Below, piece after piece: positions 33,000 to 42,708 of a stretch of 64,000 nucleotides of DNA (position 1 is its first letter; each line of letters starts with the position of its first letter). Both the position numbers and the translations under genes were made by a program. The notes under the pieces are model-generated. The model made no database searches. It had not been told where the DNA came from and was given only the letters and a program-made list of their open reading frames with translations. Source of the DNA: Acidimicrobiaceae bacterium (GTDB lineage Bacteria > Actinomycetota > Acidimicrobiia > Acidimicrobiales > RAAP-2); NCBI GenBank assembly GCA_003155135.1, contig PMFN01000004.1, forward strand, positions 1 to 64,000, read 5' to 3'.

Positions 33000-34922
33000 T
33001 CAGTTGGCCTTGGCGATGAGGCCCAGCTGGGTTGCGGCCGTGACCTTGCCCCGGCCTCGGACGCCCGGCACACTTTCCACGACGGCGATGATCTCGCCGC
33101 CGATCAGCTCGTCGTGGGCGACCAGGGCGTCACGGAGGGCTTCCACTACGCCGCGCTCGCGCACGATGATGGCTTTGGCATCCTCGTAGGCGGCTTGCAG
33201 CAGCTTGTCGGCGTCGGCGCGGGTCCTGTCGTCGGCGAGCACCTTGTCCACGATCGTGCCGCCGAGCGGCCCGCCGCTCGCCGCGGCGATCGAGAGGAAC
33301 GACTCGCCCATCCCAAAGCCCCCCACCATGGCGCACGCCAGCCGTGTGGCCCCGAGCAGGTCCCCGGCCGGCCCACTCGAGATGTCGTTGGCGAACCACA
33401 GCTCCTCGGCGACGAGGCCGCCCATCGAGATGCGCAGCAGCGCCTCCATCTCCGAGCGCTTCTGCATGAAGCGCTCCTCGGCGTCCGAGTGCTGCAGCAG
33501 CCCGAGCGAGTCTCGGCGCTTCACGATGGAGAGCACGTCGAGCTTGCGGCCCGCGCCGACGAAGTAGGCAACCGTGGCGTGGCCGGCCTCGTGAGTGGCG
33601 ACACGCCGCTTCTCGTCCGCCGTGTAGTTGGCCGGATCGGTCATGCCGAGCTCGGTGGCCAGCTTGGCTTCGGCGACGTCGGAGCGCTGCATGGCCGAAC
33701 GCCCTCGGGTGAGGGCCACGATGAGCGCCTCGTCGAGTAGCCGCTCGAGGTCGGCCGGCGAGTAGCCGATGGTCATCCCGGCGATCTCGTCGGCGGCAGC
33801 CACGCCGTCGAGGTCGAGACCGTGCGCCTTCTTTCCCAGGTAGTAGGCGATGATCTCGGCACGCCCCTGGCGGCCGGGGAGCCCGAAGTAGATGGTGCGG
33901 TCGAAGCGACCCGGGCGAACAAGTGCGGGGTCGAGGTCGTCGCGCCGGTTGGTGGCGGCGACGACCAGTACGTTGGCCCGCACAATCTGGGGTTTGTGCA
34001 GCTGGCGGCCGGCCGGGAGGAAACGGTTGGCGAAGTCCACGAACGCGCCGTTGACCCGTTGGCCGGTGGTCGGCTCGTCAAAGGACTGGAGCTGGACGAG
34101 CAGTTCGTTGACCACGCCCGAGACCCCGTCGCCCCGGCTGCCCATGCCGTGGCGCGCCCCCCCGATGGCGTCGATCTCCTCGATGAACCCGATGGCACCG
34201 CCCTCGGCCCGGGCGTACTTGCGCAGTGCCTTGAAATAGCTGCGGATCTTGCGGTTGGTCTGGCCGTAGAACATCGACTGGAACGAGGACGACGAGACGA
34301 ACAGGAACGGGACGTCGGCCTCCTTCGCCATTGCCTTGGCGGTGAAGGTCTTGCCGGTGCCCGGCGGACCCTCGAACAGCACGCCGCGCCGGGGCATGCC
34401 GCCCATCTGGTCCCGGAACGTCTTGTGGCCGAGGAAGAGGTTGATGGTGCGGACGACCTCAGCCTTGTTGGCGTCGATGCCCATCACGTCGTCGAGGCCG
34501 ACCTCGAGCTCGCTCGGGCGGTACAGGATGTGCGGCGAGCGGCCCGCCCCGAGGAGGGGGCCGATGACGATGATGCTCATCACGAACAGCAACAAGATGG
34601 CCGGCAGCAGGGGCACGATGGCGTGGGGGACGTGCGGGAAGTTGAACAGCACGTGGCCCGAGAGGTCCCGGAAGAGCAGCCAGGCGAGCGGGATGAGCAG
34701 CAGGACGGCGAGCTTGCGCAGCCGCGCCTTGCGGCGGGCCTCCCGGGTGCGGGCCACGTCGGCGTCCTTGCCGGCCCGGCCCGGCGAGAGGATGGTGGAG
34801 AGGGAGCTGTTCAGCACCGACGGATTCACGGGCGCCGTCGGGGCACCAGCCGTCGGGAATGCGGCGCTGGCATCGTAGGCACCAGGGGCGCCTTGGTCAT
34901 GTCTCGTCGGCCCATCTCCCAT
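33000..34922 (-). CDS. FtsH-like membrane AAA+ metalloprotease with variant Walker B
   Basis: The 640-residue protein has two TM helices (about 70-90 and 100-125), an AAA+ domain with Walker A GPPGTGKT (about 184-191), SRH NRRDDLDPALVRPGRFDR and a C-terminal M41 protease domain with HEAGH (His444, Glu445, His448) and GDLLGAT for the third zinc ligand. The Walker B is GFIEEIDAIG: Glu248 replaces the usual Asp before the catalytic Glu249. The pore loop reads MFYGQ instead of MFVGVG. It therefore looks like a divergent FtsH paralogue that degrades membrane or cytosolic proteins. The ATG at 34922 has GGAAGG upstream. Another canonical FtsH is expected elsewhere in the genome. Confidence 0.85.
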   Translation of the reverse strand: MGDGPTRHDQGAPGAYDASAAFPTAGAPTAPVNPSVLNSSLSTILSPGRAGKDADVARTREARRKARLRKLAVLLLIPLAWLLFRDLSGHVLFNFPHVPHAIVPLLPAILLLFVMSIIVIGPLLGAGRSPHILYRPSELEVGLDDVMGIDANKAEVVRTINLFLGHKTFRDQMGGMPRRGVLFEGPPGTGKTFTAKAMAKEADVPFLFVSSSSFQSMFYGQTNRKIRSYFKALRKYARAEGGAIGFIEEIDAIGGARHGMGSRGDGVSGVVNELLVQLQSFDEPTTGQRVNGAFVDFANRFLPAGRQLHKPQIVRANVLVVAATNRRDDLDPALVRPGRFDRTIYFGLPGRQGRAEIIAYYLGKKAHGLDLDGVAAADEIAGMTIGYSPADLERLLDEALIVALTRGRSAMQRSDVAEAKLATELGMTDPANYTADEKRRVATHEAGHATVAYFVGAGRKLDVLSIVKRRDSLGLLQHSDAEERFMQKRSEMEALLRISMGGLVAEELWFANDISSGPAGDLLGATRLACAMVGGFGMGESFLSIAAASGGPLGGTIVDKVLADDRTRADADKLLQAAYEDAKAIIVRERGVVEALRDALVAHDELIGGEIIAVVESVPGVRGRGKVTAATQLGLIAKAN

Positions 34923-35069
34923 CTCGGCGGATCGCCTTCCACCGTAGGGCGCCGGTCGGCGGAATTCATCCCCAATCCGCCGTAGGGCAATCCTCTACGC
35001 GAGATCGCGTCGATTCCCCGGATTCCGGGCCACTGAGCTGGGGGTATGTGCGTGGAGTCGCCGGGCGGC

Positions 35070-36413
35070 TCAGACGAGCGGCAGCGTGGGGAAGGTCCCG
35101 CCGAGGAATCCCTTGGGGTCGACGCCGAGCACCTGGTCGAACATCGTGGCGTAGACCGAGCGGAAGTCGGTGGTGTAGACGAGGTTCCCCTCCGAAAGAT
35201 TGGTGAGGCTCGGCGGGTCGCCGTAGAAGCCCCCCTTCACCGGGTGGCCGGCGACCAGGACGACGTTGGCCCACCCGTGGTCCGTCCCCGCCGATGCGTT
35301 CGCCGAGACCCGTCGGCCGAACTCGGTGTAGACGAGGACCACCGTCTCGCTCCCGCGTTCGGTCGCCCCGACGGCATCGACGAAGGCGCTGACGCCGGTG
35401 TCGAGCTGGGTGAGCAGTTCGGACTGGGTGTTCGCCTGCGCCGCATGCGTGTCGAACCCGCCGAGCTCGACGCTGTAGACCTCGGTGGCCGCACCGGCCA
35501 GGATCAGGTTGGCCACGATGCTGAGCTGGGTGGCGAGCACGTTGCCACTCGAGAGGCCTCCCCCGCCATTGGCGATGGCCAGCGCCGCTGCGCTCGACCC
35601 GGCGAGCGCAACGGAGTCGCTGGCCTTCACATGCAGCGGGTCGCTGTCGACGGTGCGGTTCAGGATCGGCCCGAGCGTGCGGTCGACCACGAGCAGGTTG
35701 GCGTCAGCGCTCGCCGAGCCGGCGAGCAGCGCGGGCTCGCCCCGAGTCGCCTTGGCCATGGCGGCGTAGAGGGCCTGCTGGCTGGCGGTACCGGGCAGCA
35801 GGAGCTTGCCGGTGGGGATCGCCGCCCCTTGGACCTTCGCCCCGGTGAGGGCGACCGGCATGGTCGGGCCGATGCCAACCGCGCGCAGCGGGTCCGAGCC
35901 GGTCGCGTCGAGCCAGCGGCCGAGCCACCCCGACCCCGACGGTGACGTCGGCTCCGCGCTCTGCCAGATGTCCATGGACTCGAAATGGCTGTAGTTGGGG
36001 TTGGCGAACCCGACACCCTCGACGATGGCCAGCCGCTTGTCGTCGAACAGCGCCTTCATGCCGGGCATGGAGGGATGGAGACCGAAGCCGTCATCGAGCG
36101 CCAGGACGCTCGAGGGGTCGATGGCGAGCGGCCCGCGTGCCGCCGCGTAGGCGGGGTCCTGATAGGGGATGACCGTGTTCAGCCCGTCGTTGCCTCCATA
36201 GAGGGTGACGAGCACCAGGGTGCGCGGCGAGCGGGTGGCGCCACGCGCCGCGGCGGCGGGCGAGAAGAGGGCGTCGAAGGCCTGGGGTCCGAGGGCGGCC
36301 CCGAGCACGCCCGCCGCGGCGGCACCCCCGCCGAGGGCGAGGAACTTGCGGCGGTTGAAGCGCCGGCGGGCCTCGGTGGCGGTGTCGAGGGCTGCGGGTT
36401 GGAGCGGGGGCAT
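35070..36413 (-). CDS. DUF1501 family Tat-exported protein
   Basis: The 447-residue protein has a Tat signal (FNRRKFLALGGGAAAAG, twin Arg near 21-22) and a DUF1501 domain in the sulfatase/alkaline-phosphatase superfamily: LVLVTLYGGNDGLNTVIPY at the start and YTEFGRRVSANASAGTDHGW near residue 350, where the metal-binding His lies. Function unknown; the DUF1501 and DUF1800 proteins are almost always encoded together and probably act together at the cell surface. The ATG at 36413 has GAGAGGG upstream and lies 14 bp after the DUF1800 gene. Confidence 0.85.
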   Translation of the reverse strand: MPPLQPAALDTATEARRRFNRRKFLALGGGAAAAGVLGAALGPQAFDALFSPAAAARGATRSPRTLVLVTLYGGNDGLNTVIPYQDPAYAAARGPLAIDPSSVLALDDGFGLHPSMPGMKALFDDKRLAIVEGVGFANPNYSHFESMDIWQSAEPTSPSGSGWLGRWLDATGSDPLRAVGIGPTMPVALTGAKVQGAAIPTGKLLLPGTASQQALYAAMAKATRGEPALLAGSASADANLLVVDRTLGPILNRTVDSDPLHVKASDSVALAGSSAAALAIANGGGGLSSGNVLATQLSIVANLILAGAATEVYSVELGGFDTHAAQANTQSELLTQLDTGVSAFVDAVGATERGSETVVLVYTEFGRRVSANASAGTDHGWANVVLVAGHPVKGGFYGDPPSLTNLSEGNLVYTTDFRSVYATMFDQVLGVDPKGFLGGTFPTLPLV

Positions 36414-36427
36414 GGGCGTGATCCCTC

Positions 36428-37753
<1,326 letters not shown>

Positions 37754-37954
37754 CGGCCCTGTGCCGGTGGTCCCGCCCAGGGTGCGGCGGCGTCCAGCGG
37801 CGATCGTGGGTGTTCATGCCGGTCGGTCACGCTTGCGGGCACGTCGTCACCTTGTGGCCCCGGTGTGAGGGACCCGTCGGCAACTCGTGAGCATTGTGTG
37901 AGGGAGCGGGCGGCGACCGTGCGAACGTGAGGGGCGAGCTGCCAAGCTGTCGCC

Positions 37955-39028
37955 ATGGACGACGTCGCTGCACCTCGGCCCCGCGTGGCGCTCCCCGCAC
38001 AGCCCGACGGCGTGCCCTGGCCGAGGGGCACGTGGCCTGCCGCTTTGCTGCCCCCCGGGGTCCTCGACGCGCTGATCGAGGAGATGTTCGACGACTCGGG
38101 ACCGCTCGCGACCACCTACGCCTTGGTGGTCGTCCAAGGGGGTCGCCTGTGCTTCGAGCGCTACGCCGGCGCACTGCCCCACTTCGACCGCCCCCCCGAG
38201 CCGGTGACCGCCGAGACGCGGTTGCTCTCGTGGTCCATGGCCAAGTCCATGCTCCACGCCGTCGTGGGCATGCTGGTCGACGAGGGGCGACTCCGCCCCG
38301 AGGAGCCCGCGGCCGTGCCCGAATGGGCCGAGCCCGGCGACGAGCGCCAGGCCATCACGTTGGAACACCTCTTGGCCATGCGCGACGGGCTCCACTGGAA
38401 CGAGGACTACGTCGACGACAGGGTCTCCGACGTCATCGAGATGCTCTTTGGCAAGGGTGACGCCGACATGGCCCACTTCGCCGCCGACCGCCCCCTCGCC
38501 GTGGCTCCGGGGAGCCGCTTCAACTACTCGAGCGGGACGACCAACATCATCTCGGGCATCGTCGCCCGCGCGCTCGGGCCTGGTGCGCCCTATGAGCGGT
38601 TCGTGTCCGAGCGGCTCTTCGGGCCGCTCGGCATGGACTCGGCGCGCGCCACGTTCGACGACGCCGGGACCTGGATCGCCTCCTCCTTTGTGCACGCGAC
38701 GGCCAGGGACTTCGCCCGGTTCGGCCTGCTCTACCTGCGCGGCGGCATCTACGACGGCGAGCGACTCCTCTCGGCCGACTGGGTGGACGGTGCCCGTGCG
38801 GCGCGCTCGGTCGACGTGAGCGACCACAGCCTGTACTCGCTGCAATGGTGGGTCATCGACGACGGCTACGGCACGTTTCGCGCCGCTGGCTTCGAGGGCC
38901 AGACCATCATGCTCTGCCCCGCGCTCGACCTCATCGTCGTGCGTTGCGGCAAGACCCCCGACGAGCGCAGCGCCGAGCTGGTCCGCTGGCGGGCCGAGGT
39001 CGTGGCCGCGTTGGCCGCCGCCCGCTGA
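37955..39028 (+). CDS. Serine beta-lactamase-fold hydrolase (class C type)
   Basis: The 357-residue protein has the SxxK nucleophile motif SMAK (Ser94, Lys97) and the YxS/YSS tyrosine motif (Tyr191-Ser-Ser), followed by FARFGLLYLRGG and a C-terminal region typical of the EstB/DAP-like beta-lactamase family. Such enzymes are esterases or D-amino-acid peptidases; true beta-lactamase activity is rare. No signal peptide is apparent, so it is probably cytoplasmic. CAAGCT lies 6 nt before the ATG, a near match to the leaderless pattern. It converges with the G1-peptidase gene at 9 bp. Confidence 0.82.
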   Translation: MDDVAAPRPRVALPAQPDGVPWPRGTWPAALLPPGVLDALIEEMFDDSGPLATTYALVVVQGGRLCFERYAGALPHFDRPPEPVTAETRLLSWSMAKSMLHAVVGMLVDEGRLRPEEPAAVPEWAEPGDERQAITLEHLLAMRDGLHWNEDYVDDRVSDVIEMLFGKGDADMAHFAADRPLAVAPGSRFNYSSGTTNIISGIVARALGPGAPYERFVSERLFGPLGMDSARATFDDAGTWIASSFVHATARDFARFGLLYLRGGIYDGERLLSADWVDGARAARSVDVSDHSLYSLQWWVIDDGYGTFRAAGFEGQTIMLCPALDLIVVRCGKTPDERSAELVRWRAEVVAALAAAR

Positions 39029-39037
39029 GCCGCCCCG

Positions 39038-40672
39038 CTACCAGCCGGTGCCCGCGATGACCGGCGCGTTCATCGCCAGCTGGCTCATGCCGCCGTCGTT
39101 GGGCGCCTGGCCGAAGGGGTAGACGGCGCCGTTCGCCGTGGCGATCCAGTACCCGTGGCTACCGTCGTCGGTGAACACCGAGGTGGCCGGGTCGATACTC
39201 GGCGCCTCGCCGGACGCGAGTCCCCCGTAGTAGGCGGCGTCGCCGTAGGAGCAGAGCGAGCCGTTGGCGAACAGGATCCAGTAGCCCCCGCCGTCGGGGG
39301 TCCGCACCGCGGCGGTGACCGGCACGTCCTTCGGACCCGGGGCCCCGTCGTACTGCGCGTCACCGAAGGAGTACACGTTGCCGGTCGCGGTCACCACCCA
39401 GTACCCGTTGCCGCTGGCGTCGGGCATGACCGCCACCGCCGCACCCGCGCAGCCCCCGATGCCCGGGCAGGACCCTTCGTAGCGGGCGTCGCCGAAGGCG
39501 AAGACCCCGCCGTCGGAGGCGACCATGAAGTAGCCACCGCCGTCGCTCGAGGGCACCACCCCGACGATGGGCGCGTTCAGCCTCTTGCCGGGGCCCGGCG
39601 TCCCGGCCGGGGCGAGGCCGAGGCCCGGCACCGAGCCGTAGAAGGCGGTGTCGCCGAAGGAGAAGATCCCGCCGTCGGCGGCGACCAGCCAGTACCCGCC
39701 GTCGTTGGCGGTCGGCGTGATGCCGACGACCGCGCGCTGGAGATCGAGGGAGCCGGTCGAGCCGTAGAACTGCGCGGCGCCGAAGCTGAAGATGCCCCCA
39801 TCGCCCCCCACCAGCCAGTAGCCGTGATCGGACGGAGCGCTGACCGGCGGGGCCCTGTAGGTGATGAGGAATGAGGAGCCCGAGACGTTGCCGGGATAGG
39901 CGATGACGTCGCCAGCCGAGTCGACCATCGAGACCGCGTTGAGATTGGCCGTCGCCGGGTCCGAGGCACTGGCGCCGATACCGCTGAAGGTGACCGCGCC
40001 GAAGTTGGCGAGCGGCAGCGGGCTCGAGCCGCCGGCCGAGGGGGCCTCTTCGATCCACTCAGCCGAGGACCCTGGGCCCCCGTAGGCCACGGGCTCGACC
40101 GTGCTCTGAGCACTGGTCGCGTCGGCGATGCTGACGGTCCAGTTTCCCGCCGACTGCTCCGAGATCGAGGCGACCATGTGGTCCCCTGGCGACACGAGAC
40201 CGATGAGCTGCTCGGGTGCGGAATTACCCGGGGTGATGACCTCGTACCACGCGTAGTACTCGGTGGACCCGTCGAGGCTGTCCTGTTCGGTGCCGGCTTG
40301 GAGGAGCCACTGGTTGGTCGACCCGTCGACGCCGATCCACGACGAGGAGTACTGGTCGCTCGCCGTCGCGGTCACTGTCGGCACGGTCCACTGCCCGCTC
40401 ACGCCGGTAAAGTCCGACCCCGAGTCGATGATCCCGGCCCAGTTGGTGGAGAGCCCCGAGGTCAACTGGCCGAAGAGGTGGGGGGCCACACCGGGGACCC
40501 AGACTGCGGGCGTCGGTGCGGGACGGCCGGTCAGTGCCTGTGCTTGGCCACCGGCCGCCCACGTGGGCGTGGCACCTGCGGCGACCGAGACGGACCCTGC
40601 GACGGCGGACGTGCCCGCAGCCAGCACGAACACGACAACCGACACTCGTCCTACGTGCACTCGATGCTGCAT
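39038..40672 (-). CDS. Secreted G1-family (eqolisin) peptidase with six tandem YWLV repeats
   Basis: The 544-residue protein has a signal peptide (about 1-26), then a G1 peptidase domain (about 75-265) with the catalytic pair Gln126 (QWLLQAGTEQD) and Glu205 (SSAEWIEEAP). G1 peptidases are acid endopeptidases, first known from fungi. The C-terminal half holds six repeats of about 40 residues around the core GYWLVAADGGIFSFGD, with FYGS between; these look like beta-propeller or fibre blades of actinobacterial secreted proteins. The repeats may bind polysaccharide or cell wall. The long structured leader upstream suggests post-transcriptional control. Confidence 0.8.
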   Translation of the reverse strand: MQHRVHVGRVSVVVFVLAAGTSAVAGSVSVAAGATPTWAAGGQAQALTGRPAPTPAVWVPGVAPHLFGQLTSGLSTNWAGIIDSGSDFTGVSGQWTVPTVTATASDQYSSSWIGVDGSTNQWLLQAGTEQDSLDGSTEYYAWYEVITPGNSAPEQLIGLVSPGDHMVASISEQSAGNWTVSIADATSAQSTVEPVAYGGPGSSAEWIEEAPSAGGSSPLPLANFGAVTFSGIGASASDPATANLNAVSMVDSAGDVIAYPGNVSGSSFLITYRAPPVSAPSDHGYWLVGGDGGIFSFGAAQFYGSTGSLDLQRAVVGITPTANDGGYWLVAADGGIFSFGDTAFYGSVPGLGLAPAGTPGPGKRLNAPIVGVVPSSDGGGYFMVASDGGVFAFGDARYEGSCPGIGGCAGAAVAVMPDASGNGYWVVTATGNVYSFGDAQYDGAPGPKDVPVTAAVRTPDGGGYWILFANGSLCSYGDAAYYGGLASGEAPSIDPATSVFTDDGSHGYWIATANGAVYPFGQAPNDGGMSQLAMNAPVIAGTGW

Positions 40673-40684
40673 GAGTGGCCCTTC

Positions 40685-40744
40685 AGTCCCCCCGCTGCGT
40701 CACGCGACTGCCTTCCCAAGCACGCGTCCCACGGGGGGTAGGAC
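40685..40744 (-). promoter_or_regulatory. Pseudoknot-capable leader next to the start of the G1 peptidase gene
   Basis: On the minus strand GTCCTAC (40744-40738) and GTGGGAC (40732-40726) form a 7-bp stem (one G-U) with a CCCCC loop. The loop can pair with GGGGGG at 40693-40688, just ahead of the GAAGGG Shine-Dalgarno and the ATG at 40672. An alternative long-range stem CCCCCCG/CGGGGGG excludes the hairpin. It matches no riboswitch class I know. Confidence 0.45.
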
Positions 40745-41065
40745 TCAACCCTGCTCGCGCCCTCGAACCCCAGGCAGGGCCGCGCGGCCCTTGTGGGGCG
40801 GCAAAGGACCCTTACCGGTCGGTCACAAGCAGCTGCCAGGCACAGGCTGTTCGGATGGTTGCCCGTCGTGCGCCCACTGGGCGCGAGCGGAGCGAGCTGC
40901 AGGGCATGCACGTTCGCCTACCCGTCCCGCTCGCCCGAGGTCGTCTCGCGCGCGGGCGGCCCGTCGGCGACGCACCCCGGAGGAGCGGCATGTGCAGCAG
41001 AGTCGATCCGTTGATGCGGGACTCCCCGGGCGCTGTTCGCGCTCTCCGAGCCGCTGCCCCGGGGC
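40745..41065. other. Leader/intergenic stretch between pyrE and the peptidase gene
   Basis: No gene is recognised. Together with 40673-40744 this 393-bp gap is the upstream region of the peptidase gene and the trailer of pyrE. It contains several short GC-rich inverted repeats, including a CCGCGCGG core near 40780. I could not fit it to a known riboswitch or find a clear promoter. Confidence 0.4.
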
Positions 41066-41632
41066 TCAGGCGCCTTCGAACTCAAACCCGAGGTCGGGTG
41101 CGCTCAAGATGGAGCGGAACACAAGGCCCTCCGCCGCGGCCATCGCCGCCGCCGTCCCCCCGCGGTCGACCACGGCCACGAGGAGTACCGGCTCGGCCCC
41201 TGCCTCGATCACCGCGTGGGCCGCCTCGAGCAGTGACGTGCCCCGGGTGACCGTGTCCTCGGTGATGATGACCTTGTCGCCGGCGTCGAGGGCGCCGGCG
41301 ATCCGGCCGCCGCCGCCGTGGTCCTTCACTTCTTTGCGCACGCTGAAGGCCTTGAGCATCCGGCCTCTCGACGCCGCCACACCGGCGGTCACGAACGCCA
41401 CGGGGTCCGCCCCCATCGTGAGGCCACCAATGGCGGTGGCGTCGGGTGGCGCCACCGCCAAGATGGCGTCGGCAACGAGCACCATCGCCTCGGGGCGGCA
41501 GACCGTCTGCTTCGAGTCGATGAACCAGCTGGAGCGCCGACCGGACTTGAGGGTGAAGTCCCCGCGCCGCACCGAGTGCTCGAGCAGGTGTGCGCGCAGC
41601 TCCTCGAAGGGCGTCGAGGCGAGGTCGCTCAC
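41066..41632 (-). CDS. pyrE: Orotate phosphoribosyltransferase
   Basis: The 188-residue enzyme has the type I PRTase features: FTLKSGRRSSWFIDSK near the N-terminus, GGLTMGADPVAFV, KEVKDHGGGGRI in the flexible loop, and the PRPP motif VIITEDTVTRGTS (about 118-130). It makes OMP from orotate and PRPP in pyrimidine synthesis. The GTG start overlaps the purM stop (GTGA), so this pyrimidine gene is translationally coupled to purine genes, consistent with shared use of PRPP. No pyr attenuator was recognised. Confidence 0.92.
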   Translation of the reverse strand: MSDLASTPFEELRAHLLEHSVRRGDFTLKSGRRSSWFIDSKQTVCRPEAMVLVADAILAVAPPDATAIGGLTMGADPVAFVTAGVAASRGRMLKAFSVRKEVKDHGGGGRIAGALDAGDKVIITEDTVTRGTSLLEAAHAVIEAGAEPVLLVAVVDRGGTAAAMAAAEGLVFRSILSAPDLGFEFEGA

Positions 41633-42705
41633 CGGGAAGGGCTACCTTCGAGCACCACGGCGCCCTCTCCCGGCACCACCGCGCCGATAACCGTCGCCTC
41701 GTGCCCCGACTCACGGAGCTGCGAGAGGACGATCTCGGCGGCGGTGTTCTCGACGATGAGCACCATCCCGACACCGAGATTGAAGACCCGCTCCATCTCC
41801 TCGGGCTCCACGTCGCCAGAGCGGGCGATCTCGTGGAAGATGCGCGGCACCTCCCATGAGCCCGTTGCCACCGAGGCGTCGCTCGTCGGCGGCAGCACCC
41901 GGGCGAGGTTCCCCGCCAGGCCGCCACCGGTGATGTGCGCGGCGGCGTGGACGGCGCCGGGGGCGATGGCCATCGCCGCCAGGACCGCCGGGGCGTAGAG
42001 CACCGAGGGCTTGAGCAGCTCGTCGGCGAGCGTGTGCGGGGCACCGTCCCACGCGGGACCATTGAGCGGGAGCTCGGCGCGCTCCAAGAGGACATGGCGC
42101 GCCAGCGTGTACCCGTTGGAGCGCAGCCCCGGCGACGGGAGGGCGACGAGTACGTCGCCGTCACGGACGCGCTCGGGGCCGAGCAGCGAGTCGCGCTCGG
42201 CCACGCCGACCGCAAAGCCGGCGATGTCGAGCTCCGTGTCGGAGCCGGGGTGCTCGGCCGTCTCGCCGCCGAGCAGCGCACAGCCCGCCTGCCGGCAGCC
42301 CTCCGCGACCCCTTCGACGAGGGTGGCGATGGTGGCCGGGTCGACCCGGGCGGTGGCGATGTAGTCGAGGAGGAAGAGCGGCTCGGCCCCCACGCAGACG
42401 AGATCGTCGACGCACATGGCGACGAGGTCGATGCCGATGGTGCCGTAGCGGCCGGTGGCGGCAGCCACCAGCAGCTTGGTGCCCACCCCGTCGGTCGAAG
42501 CGACGAGGACCGGCTCGCGGAAGCGGCCCGGATCGAGGGCGAACAGCCCGCCGAAGCCCCCAATGCCCCCGAGCACGCCGGCCCGGTGCGTGGTGGCGAC
42601 CGTCGAGGCGATGCGGGCCACGACCTCGTCGCCGGCGTCGATGTCCACCCCGGCACCCGCGTAGGTCGCACCGCCCCTTCGGGCGGTTTCCCCCGTCGCG
42701 TCCAA
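41629..42705 (-). CDS. purM: Phosphoribosylaminoimidazole synthetase (AIR synthase)
   Basis: The 358-residue enzyme has the PurM landmarks: [64 protein letters not shown]-like run, GGETAEHPG and [16 protein letters not shown]. It converts FGAM to AIR with ATP. The start is unusual: the best fit is TTG at 42705, 3 nt after the purF stop and with GGGGG about 9 nt upstream; no ATG or GTG keeps the conserved YAGAGVD segment. It is the middle gene of purF-purM-pyrE. Confidence 0.93.
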   Translation of the reverse strand: [358 protein letters not shown]

Positions 42706-42708
42706 GGC

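Noticed and set aside
40673-41065. A ydaO (c-di-AMP) or GEMM (c-di-GMP) riboswitch upstream of the G1 peptidase gene
   Set aside because: Short similar words (GTGGGACGC) are present, but the conserved core and helix order of neither class could be fitted. Only the local hairpin and possible pseudoknot are claimed.
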